DNA of 48,304 nt from JAILLW01 sp045640525 (GTDB lineage: Bacteria; Bacillota; Clostridia; Lachnospirales; Lachnospiraceae), in NCBI GenBank assembly GCA_045640525.1, contig JAZUFE010000036.1, forward strand, positions 1 through 48,304, given 5' to 3'. The notes beneath the pieces were generated by a model. That model ran no database searches. It saw nothing but the letters and a program-made list of their open reading frames with translations, and was not told the DNA's origin. The stretch's first letter is position 1; the number at the start of each line of letters is the position of its first letter. Below are positions 1 through 8,200 of this stretch, one piece after another. A program made the position numbers and the translations under genes.

Positions 1-369
1 TTCAAGTCCGGCCACCAGCATTGTTCTAAGTTTGAAAAGTCTTGAAATCACTGGATTTTAAGGCTTTTTTATTTATTGAAACGGATGAGGAAAATTACAA
101 TTAGGTGGTGAGAGACGGTGAACTGCCAATGAACTCAAATACGTCTAATTCTGAAGAAAAAGTCCAAAAGAGGGGTGCTACAAGCCGACGACGGAGGCGT
201 TTGGACTCTATAGGTTGAAAATCAATGATTCAAGTCCAAATTTTGAAAACTAGTGGACTCAAATCAGAAAAACACGCTGATTTGAGTCCAACCGTCAGCC
301 ATCAACACGTAAATCCAAGGTGCAATGGACTTGAATTCAAAAAATAGCGCTATTTAAGTCCAACCGTCG
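1..369. repeat. Cluster of inverted repeats with AGTCCAA/TTGGACT core
   Basis: This non-coding stretch contains at least eight copies of a short motif in alternating orientation: near 1-9 (TTCAAGTCC), 161-168 (AGTCCAAA), 200-207 (TTTGGACT), 229-240 (TTCAAGTCCAAA), 254-264 (TGGACTCAAAT), 280-290 (ATTTGAGTCCA), 326-336 and 353-362. The strongest pair is a perfect 13-base inverted repeat, 254-266 with 278-290, around an 11-base loop. A 12-base direct repeat AGTCCAACCGTC lies at 285-296 and 357-368, and a perfect 14-base palindrome at 342-355. Arms 161-168 and 200-207 also pair. No protein is evident here. It could be a degenerate intergenic repeat family or a set of protein-binding sites. Its identity is not known to me. 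Confidence 0.7.
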
Positions 370-541
370 TCTGCAGCATTTCGCTTCGACCAACTCCCGC
401 TCACAGCATTTTTCTTTTCGAATATGATGCATAGAAACGTGCAAATCTTGGTTAATAGTGATATTCTGTTTGTGTGAGTCCCAACCTTTGTTGGGGGCTG
501 TGATAAAAATATAGTAGTAATAACTTATAGGAGGAACATAA
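370..541 (+). promoter_or_regulatory. Leader region of yqeY with small hairpin and strong RBS
   Basis: No gene is seen here. A hairpin CCCAAC-CTTT-GTTGGG lies at 480-495. Downstream of it an A/T-rich TGTGATAAAA stretch could serve as an extended -10, but no convincing -35 is visible. The ribosome binding site AGGAGGA at 529-535 fixes the ATG at 542. Confidence 0.35.
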
Positions 542-979
542 ATGCAGTTAGCTAAATTACAAAAAGATATGATGGAAGCGATGAAGGCTAAGGATAAAGC
601 CAGAAAGGATTCCATTTCGGTATTGTATTCGGCAGCGAAAAAACTTGGAATCGATGCCGGATGCCGTGAAGACATTCCCGAGGAAATGGTTGATCAGGCC
701 ATTATGAAGGAAATTAAATCAGTCAAAGAACAGATAGAAACCTGCCCGGCAGAGCGGACGGACCTTATGGACGAGTACAAAGCCCGTCTTGCAGTATTTG
801 AGGAATATGCACCGAAAATGATGTCGGCAGAGGAAGTTGAGACCTTTCTTAAGGATAAGTTTATGGATGTTATTGCATCAAAGAATAAGGGGCTGATTAT
901 GAAAAGTGTTATGCCGGAACTTAAGGGAAAGGCAGATGGCAAGGTTATTAACGAAATCGTAGCAAAGCTTTGCAACTGA
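542..979 (+). CDS. yqeY: GatB/YqeY domain-containing protein
   Basis: The 145-residue product matches the compact YqeY family in length and in its helical, Lys/Glu-rich composition. Recognisable features are the N-terminal LxxDMxxAMKAKDKxR helix, the EEYAPKMMS segment and the C-terminal GKADGKVINEIV segment that ends the GatB/YqeY tail domain. The family resembles the C-terminal tRNA-binding region of the amidotransferase subunit GatB, but the free-standing form has no settled function. The start is well supported by AGGAGGA six bases upstream. The gene lies 21 bases ahead of a HAD phosphatase, probably as the first gene of a short operon. Confidence 0.9.
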   Translation: MQLAKLQKDMMEAMKAKDKARKDSISVLYSAAKKLGIDAGCREDIPEEMVDQAIMKEIKSVKEQIETCPAERTDLMDEYKARLAVFEEYAPKMMSAEEVETFLKDKFMDVIASKNKGLIMKSVMPELKGKADGKVINEIVAKLCN

Positions 980-1000
980 TATCTTTGTCGGAAGATGATT

Positions 1001-1678
1001 ATGAACTGCAAGGCTGTTGTATTTGATATGGACGGAGTGATCTTCGATTCGGAACGTGAAGTTATGAATTGTTGGATTACGCTGGCAAAGAAATACGGAA
1101 TCGAAGATATTGAAGAAAATTTCCTGTTATGTACGGGAACCAATCATGCCAAAACTGCACAGATAATGCATGATGCATACGGACCGGATTTTCAATATGA
1201 AGAATTTGCGCATGAAGCATCGAAAATGTTCCATATGAAGAATGATGGTGGAAAATTACCCAAGAAACCCGGAGTCGAGGAACTTCTGCATTTTTTGAAA
1301 AGCAGAAATATAAAGATAGCATTGGCATCATCAACGCGGCGAGAGTCGGTAATCAGAGAACTCACAGATGGCGGATTGATTGACTATTTTGATGCTATAG
1401 TGTGCGGAGACATGGTTAGCCAAAGCAAGCCCGCACCGGATATCTTTTTAAAAGCATGCGAGGAACTTGGAATTGAACCGAAAGATGCACTGGCGATTGA
1501 GGATTCATATAACGGAATAAGATCTGCTAATGCAGGAGGGCTACATCCGATTATGGTGCCGGATTTGCTGCCGGCTAACGAGGAAATGAAGAGATTGGCT
1601 CAAGTCGTTCTCAATGACTTGACGGAAGTTAAAGATTATATAGATTCAATGGAGGGTGAAAATGCAGGAAGTATATGA
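1001..1678 (+). CDS. HAD superfamily hydrolase (beta-phosphoglucomutase-like)
   Basis: This 225-residue cytoplasmic phosphatase/phosphomutase-like protein shows all four HAD motifs: DMDGVIFDSE (residues 9-18, nucleophile Asp9 and Asp11), LASSTRR (about 109), SKPAPD (about 145) and AIEDSYNG (about 165). The helical cap inserted after motif I places it in the beta-phosphoglucomutase/phosphatase-like subgroup. The substrate cannot be read from sequence. I chose the ATG at 1001 rather than 995 because GGAAG at 990-994 then has a six-base spacing; the ATG at 995 would have none. The 3' end overlaps the next gene by 17 bases, which indicates translational coupling. Confidence 0.88.
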   Translation: MNCKAVVFDMDGVIFDSEREVMNCWITLAKKYGIEDIEENFLLCTGTNHAKTAQIMHDAYGPDFQYEEFAHEASKMFHMKNDGGKLPKKPGVEELLHFLKSRNIKIALASSTRRESVIRELTDGGLIDYFDAIVCGDMVSQSKPAPDIFLKACEELGIEPKDALAIEDSYNGIRSANAGGLHPIMVPDLLPANEEMKRLAQVVLNDLTEVKDYIDSMEGENAGSI

Positions 1679-2057
1679 GTTTATTAAGGAATGTGGTTGT
1701 TATTACTTAGCGACGGTTGATGAGGATCAGCCGAGGGTTCGCCCTTTTGGAACGATTGATCTTTTTGAAGGAAAACTTTATGTTCAGACGGGTAAAAAGA
1801 AAGATGTTTCCAAACAGATTCAAGCTAATCCGAAGGCTGAGTTATGCTGCTTCAAAGATGGGAAATGGCTAAGATTGGCAGGCATGCTGGTTCGAGACGA
1901 CAGAAGAGAGGCTAAAAAGCATATGCTTGACGCATATCCGAATCTCAGAGGTATGTATTCGGAAGATGACGATAATACGGAAGTTCTTTATTTCAGTAAT
2001 GCTACAGCCACATTTTCATCGTTTACGCAAGCACCTAAAGTTATCAAGTGGGACTAG
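1662..2057 (+). CDS. Pyridoxamine 5'-phosphate oxidase-like flavoprotein
   Basis: The 131-residue product has the split-barrel flavin-binding layout of the PNPOx-like family: an N-terminal helix, the strand YYLATVDEDQPRVRPFG, then KLYVQTGKKKDVSKQI and a C-terminal VIKWD. Proteins of this short clostridial type bind FMN or F420-like cofactors, and most have no assigned substrate. The start is set at ATG 1662 because GGAGG at 1651-1655 lies six bases upstream; an in-frame GTG at 1656 would leave no spacing. It overlaps the HAD gene, so the two are probably co-translated. Cytoplasmic, no membrane segments. Confidence 0.85.
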   Translation: MQEVYEFIKECGCYYLATVDEDQPRVRPFGTIDLFEGKLYVQTGKKKDVSKQIQANPKAELCCFKDGKWLRLAGMLVRDDRREAKKHMLDAYPNLRGMYSEDDDNTEVLYFSNATATFSSFTQAPKVIKWD

Positions 2058-2101
2058 CATCCGGAATTCACATTCCCTTTTTGCGGATGGTATTCCGGAT
2101 G
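2058..2101. repeat. 10-bp inverted repeat spanning convergent gene ends
   Basis: CATCCGGAAT at 2058-2067 is exactly complementary to ATTCCGGATG at 2092-2101, with a 24-base loop. The arms flank the last codons of the leftward TetR gene and the end of the rightward flavoprotein gene. There is no clear T-run, so a role as bidirectional terminator is only possible. Confidence 0.4.
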
Positions 2102-2643
2102 ATATCACCGGTAATCAAAACTATGTTATTGACGTAACTGTCTTTATCAATTTGTGTATTGCCTCGAATCCAATCAAGCAAAAGTCCGGCTATGGCTTCT
2201 GAAATATATATGTTAAGAAATTGTTTGATATCTTTAGGCAAATTTTGCCCCACTTCATGTTCTATGGTTGTTATGAGCGTTTGATTATAATCAATGAAAT
2301 CCTTAATAAAGAAACGCTTGATTCCTTCCTGACCTATAGAATCTATGGTAGATTTGATAAGATAATCGTTTTTTTCAATATAATCCAAAACGAAGTATAT
2401 CGCATCTTCGTAATCAGAAAGTGAGTAGAAGCATTTGACAACTTCTACGGCTTCTTCATCAAAAACCCACATAAGTAAATCGTAAATATCAGCAAAATGA
2501 TAATAGAATGTCTTCCGGTTAAGGTGACATTCATTGACTATTTCGCTGACAGAGATTTTGTTCAGCGACTTTTTTTTCATCAAATTTTTTAGTGTATTGC
2601 CAAGCATTTTTTTGGTGTTGTAGGAGGTTGCTTCGTATTTCAT
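2068..2643 (-). CDS. TetR/AcrR family transcriptional regulator
   Basis: The 191-residue product begins with a TetR-type helix-turn-helix: KMLGNTLKNLMKKKSLNKIS, then VSEIVNECHLNRKTFYYHF (about residues 30-50), including the characteristic recognition-helix end FYYHF. The helical C-terminal part resembles the TetR_C group found in Dha-type regulators, so it presumably dimerises and senses an unknown ligand. I chose the ATG at 2643; the frame extends upstream to a TTG at 2679 without supporting signals. A consensus-like promoter places the transcript start close to this ATG, so the mRNA may be nearly leaderless. It is divergent from the MMPL operon, which it probably represses (inference). Confidence 0.88.
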   Translation of the reverse strand: MKYEATSYNTKKMLGNTLKNLMKKKSLNKISVSEIVNECHLNRKTFYYHFADIYDLLMWVFDEEAVEVVKCFYSLSDYEDAIYFVLDYIEKNDYLIKSTIDSIGQEGIKRFFIKDFIDYNQTLITTIEHEVGQNLPKDIKQFLNIYISEAIAGLLLDWIRGNTQIDKDSYVNNIVLITGDIIRNTIRKKGM

Positions 2644-2650
2644 AAAAATA

Positions 2651-2679
2651 TTATTACACAAAATCGGATAAATGTCCAA
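2651..2679 (-). promoter_or_regulatory. Promoter of the TetR-type regulator
   Basis: On the minus strand TTGGAC (2679-2674) and TAATAA (2656-2651) are separated by exactly 17 bases. The predicted start point is around 2644, one or two bases from the ATG at 2643, and no Shine-Dalgarno is present. Confidence 0.45.
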
Positions 2680-2683
2680 AATT

Positions 2684-2697
2684 TACCCAAATGAGTA
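2684..2697. promoter_or_regulatory. Candidate TetR operator
   Basis: TACCCAAATGAGTA matches its own reverse complement at 10 of 14 positions (TAC.CA....TG.GTA), and its flanks are complementary A/T runs. It lies between the divergent promoters of the regulator and the MMPL operon, where a TetR dimer would be expected to bind. Inference only. Confidence 0.35.
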
Positions 2698-2715
2698 TTT
2701 TTGGCCATATATATT

Positions 2716-2743
2716 TTGAAACTATTAAGTAATATATTATAAG
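2716..2743 (+). promoter_or_regulatory. Candidate promoter of the MMPL operon
   Basis: TTGAAA (2716-2721) and TATAAG (2738-2743) are separated by 16 bases. This would give an 85-base leader before the ATG at 2837. Confidence 0.4.
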
Positions 2744-2836
2744 GAATTTTGAATAAGGAATTTGTTTAGAGTAAGCGAAACCGGTACTGAACAAAGAATT
2801 GTGAATTTGAAAATTTTAAGAGTATGAGGAACTGAC

Positions 2837-5266
2837 ATGGAAGAAAAGAAAAGCAAAAGCTTTATGCTAAAAGTGTGCGGGTTCATCGTAGATAAGCGGA
2901 ACCTGTTTTTCTTAATATATGGAATAGCGATAATCTTTTCCCTGATTTCAAGTAATTGGGTTAAGGTGGAAAATGATTTGGCAGCATATTTGCCGAAAGA
3001 TTCCGAAACCAGAATAGGCCTGGATATTATGGAGGAACAGTTTGTTACGTATGGCTCCTGCAATGTGATGTTGGCCAATGTTTCATATGAGCAGGCTGAA
3101 AAAGTTCAGGAGGAAATCGAGAATATCGAGGGTGTGTTTTCGGTTTCACTGAGCGCGGATAAGGATGGGTACAATAATGGCTCGGCACTTATGTCGGTAA
3201 CCTTTAATTATGACGAGAATGATGACAGGTGTCTTGTATATCTTGATAAAGTTAAGGAACATCTTGAAGGTTATGATTACTATTTGACTACAAGTCTCGG
3301 TGATATTGAATCGGAACTTATTAATGATGAAATGAAAGTTATAGCCGTTATTGTGGTATTTGTTGTAATATCAGTACTTTTGCTGACTTCACAGGCTTAT
3401 GCCGAGGTCCCTGTTTTGTTGCTGACATTTGGTTCGGCAGCGTTGCTTCAGTCAGGAACCAATTTCCTTATGGGAACTATTTCATTTGTATCGGATTCGG
3501 TGACAATAGTACTGCAGTTGGCCTTGTCTGTAGATTATGCCATCATTTTGCTAAACAGATATAAGGAAGAACATGCCACAATGAATCCGCGTGAGGCCAT
3601 GATAGTATCCTTGTCCAAGGCTATTCCGGAGATTGCGGGAAGTTCTATGACGACAATCGGTGGATTGATAGCCATGATGTTTATGCAGTATAAAATGGGC
3701 GGAGACATGGGAGTTGTATTGATTAAATCCATTATTCTGTCATTATTATCGGTGTTCTTACTGATGCCCGGAATTATTATGGTCTTTGCCAAACTGATGG
3801 ATAAAACCAAGCATAAAAACTTTGTACCACCGATTCCCTTTGTCGGAAAATTTGCTTATGCGACAAGATTTATTATTGCACCGATTTTTTTGGTACTTAT
3901 AGTGTTTGGATGCATTATTTCGAAGAAATGTCCATATGCATACGGTTATTCCAAAATAACGGCCCCGTTGACCAATGCAGTGCAGGAAGCCACCAATATT
4001 CAGAATGACAATTTCGGAACGGACAATTTGGTAGCTTTGGTAATTCCGGGCGGAAATTACGAGAAAGAGGCTGCATTGATCCGGGAATTGGAGGCATGTG
4101 ACGAAGTTGAGTCGGTTACGGGATTGGCCAATACGGAAGCTATCGGAGACTATATGCTGACAGACAGGTTAACGCCCAGACAGTTTTCGGAACTGATAGG
4201 ACTGGATTATGAGGTGGCAGAATTGATTTATGCCGCGTATGCAGTGGATGATGAGGATTATGCCAAGGTTATTAACGGATTAGACACATATTCCGTGCCA
4301 CTGATTGATATGTTTATGTTTGTCTATGATGAAGTTAATGACGGATATGTAAGTCTCGATGAGGAACTGATGGATACCCTCGAAGATGCCCATAGGATGA
4401 TGGATTTTGGAAAGAAGCAATTGCAAGGAGAAGAATATTCCCGTATGCTCGTATATTTGACACTTCCGCAAGAATCCGACGAGACGTTTGCATTTTTGGA
4501 CAGAATGCATGGTATTGCCGCCAGATATTACGGCGATGCTCCTGTCTACACAGTGGGTGAATCGGTCAGTCAATATGATTTGATGAAGTGCTTTGAAAGA
4601 GACAATACAGTAGTCAGTGCAGTGTCAATTCTATGCGTATTGGTAGTATTGCTGTTCACATTCAAATCTGCCGGCCTGCCGGTGTTACTGATTGCGGTTA
4701 TACAGGGAAGTATTTGGATCAATTTCTCAATACCGACCATTATGGACTCACCGGTATTTTTCCTGGGGTATCTGATTATCAGCTCTATTCAGATGGGTGC
4801 CAATATAGACTATGCCATCGTTATCGCAAGCAGATATACGGAATTGCGCAAATACATGGAGCGAAAGGACGCTATCATTGATACCATGTCGCTTTCGTTC
4901 CCTACTATTATTACTTCGGGAACAATGATGGTTGTGGCAGGTCTCTTAATCGGAAACCTTACTTCTGACTGCGCAATTTACGGTATAGGAATAAGCCTCG
5001 GAAGAGGAACTATTATATCGCTGTTTATTACCATGTTTGTCCTTCCGCAGATTCTTTTGGTGGGCGATAAAATTATCGAAAAGACAGCGTTTGTTATGAA
5101 TCTGCCCATTCAGAACAGGCAGATGACAGGAACTGTCAGAATTAACGGTATGGTCAGAGGTCATATTAACGGAACTGTGACCGGAACAATGAATGCGGTG
5201 GTCAGAGGCGATATCAGTGCATACATTGATAATCGTGTTGAAATTATGGACAAGGAGGCAGACTGA
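2837..5266 (+). CDS. MMPL/RND family transporter with beta-repeat C-terminal tail
   Basis: The 809-residue protein has the duplicated RND layout. TM1 (about 23-42) is followed by an extracytoplasmic domain (about 43-165), TM2-6 (165-325), TM7 (about 345-365), a second large domain (365-590) and TM8-12 (590-755). Both halves carry the Asp-Tyr pair used for proton coupling in MmpL proteins: SVDYAIILLNRYKEE near 229 and NIDYAIVIASRYTE near 653. MMPL proteins export lipids or other amphiphiles by proton motive force; the substrate here is unknown. The last 50 residues carry Val/Gly-rich short repeats (TVRING, MVRGHI, NGTVTG) resembling bactofilin-like beta-helix rungs. This tail is not part of the usual family. 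The next gene follows after one base, so they form an operon under the divergent TetR gene. Confidence 0.9.
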   Translation: MEEKKSKSFMLKVCGFIVDKRNLFFLIYGIAIIFSLISSNWVKVENDLAAYLPKDSETRIGLDIMEEQFVTYGSCNVMLANVSYEQAEKVQEEIENIEGVFSVSLSADKDGYNNGSALMSVTFNYDENDDRCLVYLDKVKEHLEGYDYYLTTSLGDIESELINDEMKVIAVIVVFVVISVLLLTSQAYAEVPVLLLTFGSAALLQSGTNFLMGTISFVSDSVTIVLQLALSVDYAIILLNRYKEEHATMNPREAMIVSLSKAIPEIAGSSMTTIGGLIAMMFMQYKMGGDMGVVLIKSIILSLLSVFLLMPGIIMVFAKLMDKTKHKNFVPPIPFVGKFAYATRFIIAPIFLVLIVFGCIISKKCPYAYGYSKITAPLTNAVQEATNIQNDNFGTDNLVALVIPGGNYEKEAALIRELEACDEVESVTGLANTEAIGDYMLTDRLTPRQFSELIGLDYEVAELIYAAYAVDDEDYAKVINGLDTYSVPLIDMFMFVYDEVNDGYVSLDEELMDTLEDAHRMMDFGKKQLQGEEYSRMLVYLTLPQESDETFAFLDRMHGIAARYYGDAPVYTVGESVSQYDLMKCFERDNTVVSAVSILCVLVVLLFTFKSAGLPVLLIAVIQGSIWINFSIPTIMDSPVFFLGYLIISSIQMGANIDYAIVIASRYTELRKYMERKDAIIDTMSLSFPTIITSGTMMVVAGLLIGNLTSDCAIYGIGISLGRGTIISLFITMFVLPQILLVGDKIIEKTAFVMNLPIQNRQMTGTVRINGMVRGHINGTVTGTMNAVVRGDISAYIDNRVEIMDKEAD

Positions 5267-5267
5267 T

Positions 5268-8200
5268 ATGAAGAAAAATCTTAAGACGGTTGTTTGTATA
5301 TGTTTGTCTGTGCTTATTGAAATAAATCTTATTGAAAACACCAATATAGGCAGAATCAGTGCTTGGGCAGCTCCTGTTAAGAACGCTGAGGAGACGGATA
5401 TATCCATAGAAGGTGAAGATATACTAAATGACATTGGTGTCACTACAGGAACTCAGGAAAATGCCAAAGAGAATGAAGTCAATGTAGATGCGGACATAGA
5501 AGAGGATGTTAATCTTTTGGTTGGCGAAGAATGGGAGCAGATAACAATAGATTCTGCTTCGGATTTGGAGAATCTGGCGAAAAATTGCAGACTTGATACC
5601 TGGTCCAGAAACAAGGTTGTTGTTTTGAACAGTGATATTTCACTGTTGGATTCTTCATTCGTGACAATTCCGACCTTTGGAGGAATATTTGACGGACAAG
5701 GGCATATTATAAGCGGATTCAAAGTAGAAGCTGAAGAATCCAATATTGGTATGTTTGCTCATGTTCAAAGCTGCGGAACTGTCAAGAATCTTAATGTTAA
5801 AGGAAATATCGAACCGCTTGGAAAGTCAAGTGTCGTAGGTACGATAGCAGGCAGAAACGAAGGAGTGATTTCAAATTGTTCATTTGCCGGAAAGGTCAGT
5901 GCCAACGATTATGTAGGCGGAATTGCCGGAATCAATCAGTTAAGCGGGCTGATATTGGATTGTACATGTGAGGGAAATATCAGCGGCAAGCATTTCACCG
6001 GTGGAATATGCGGCGAAAATATGGGAAATATTCTGCGGTGTACCAATAAGGCATATGTTAATACAACGCAAAAACGTGATACGGCTTCCATATCCGACAT
6101 TGACCTTAGCTTTTATAAGGAATTGATAACTTCGGACACCTCGGATTCTGCAGCCATGGTTAACGGAATCGTTGATACGGGAGGTATTGCGGGATTGTCA
6201 ATCGGAATTATTCAGCATTCGGTTAATGAAGGGGCTATCGGCTATGAGAAGCTTGGATACAATGTAGGCGGAATTGCAGGAAGACATTCAGGTTATATTT
6301 TTGACTGTCGTAATGAAGGCATAATTAAAGGCCGTAAAGATATAGGCGGAATAGTAGGACAGGCAGAACCTTATGTGGCAATTGATTTTAGCCAGGATAT
6401 TGCATATCAATTATCCGAAAATATAAGCAAATTGCATGATGTTATCAGCGTTACCCTAAATGATGCGGGAAATGAGTCGGATACTCTGTCCAACCGACTG
6501 AGTATTATTCAGGGATTTACGAACAGTGCCATAGAAGATACAAGGTATCTTGCTGACAATAGCATAACATGGGTGGACGGAATGGTATCGTCAGCTAATG
6601 ATGTGGTATCGCGAATTGACTATATCATGGAAGAATCCGCCAAGAAGGACGGGGTTTTTGATGAGGTTAATCATGCAGCTTCCAACTCCAAAAATGCCGC
6701 AAAAAAAATAAGTGATGCTGTTAATAATTTGGATGTTTACAAATATATGACTGAGGATGAACAGCTAAGATATGATAATGCCAGAACTTCGTTTGAAGAC
6801 GCACTGTCCGAACATGCCGAGTATGAAGATGAAATATACAGGGCCTATTACAATTATTACATTGATTCATTAAGATATGCCGATAAATATAGCCAAGACG
6901 GCGAAACGAATGAGAATCGGCTTTGCTTTAGACATGAGAATGGCATGGGTGAGGATGAGTATATCTTTGTCAAAGACAGCTCAAGTCCTTCCTGGGATAA
7001 AGATAAATATGACCTTGATGGGGTATGGGTGCACAAGGAAAATCCGGAAGATTCGGAAAGTGAGGAGAATCCATTTCCCAATGTGAATGATCAAGATCAG
7101 GAGAATCTGGATAATGAACTGATTGAAGAAGCAGTACGAAAAACGGGGACAGAAAGTACAATTTATGCAGACGGAAAATATGCGGAGAATCACGGAGGTC
7201 ACAGCTATTCATCGGATATTCGGGATTATTCGGAAGTGATGACACAGATGATATCCAAATATTCCGATCAAATGTCCGAAGATGCCAGAGATGATGCACA
7301 GGATGCATTGTCCTATATTGAGGATGCTGCGGGTAATATCGAGCATGCAGGCAAAGAAGCCAGAAATATAGCCGATGATGTTAATGGCAGAGAGGATATA
7401 GTATTGCCTCAATTGGGAGAAGAATACAGAGGCCATGCCACGAATCTTAATAATGCATTGCAGGGAATGAGTGATAATTTCGGCTTGCTGAACAATGAAA
7501 TGAGCGGAGCTTCCGATGTACTCATAAGTGATCTCGAGGCGGTTAATGATCAGTTTAACACGATAATGCAGTTGTACACGGATGCTTTAGACGGAGTTCT
7601 GGATATGGATTACTCTTCGGTCATAGAAGATAATTCTTATGAGGTGGCGGCTACGTGTACGGATGCGACGGTTGACTTGTGCACCAATAACGGTACCGTT
7701 AAGGGAAGTATCAATGTATCCGGAATTGTCGGAACTATGGCTATTGAATATGATTATGATTTGGAGTCCGACGTGACAGGTATTAAGGAAGGCGGATACA
7801 ACACAACATACCTGACCAAGTGTGTAGTAAGATCTTCCGATAACAGAGGACCGGTTACGGGCGAAAAAAGTAATATTGGCGGTATATGCGGCTTGCAGGA
7901 GATGGGAACAATTCTTGAATGCGGTAACTATTCGAAGATATCTTCGAATTCCGGAGATTATGTGGGAGGAATTGCAGGTTCTTCGGTATCACATATAGTG
8001 AAATCCTATGAAAAGGGAATTATTGAAGGAAAGAGTTACGTGGGCGGAATCACGGGAAAAGGAAGCCATATTTTAGACTGTATCAGTATGCCGAAAATCA
8101 ATAATTCGGTTAACTGTTTTGGAGCTATAGCAGGTGGTATTACGGAAGACGGTGTGGTCAGAAACAATGTTTTTGCATCAGATTTATTAGCCGGTATAGA

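Noticed and set aside
1..369. CRISPR array.
   Set aside because: The repeats are short, alternate in orientation and have irregular spacing, and no cas genes are nearby.
337..675. Leftward 112-codon frame across the start of yqeY.
   Set aside because: It is antisense to yqeY and to the repeats, with no ribosome binding site or family resemblance.
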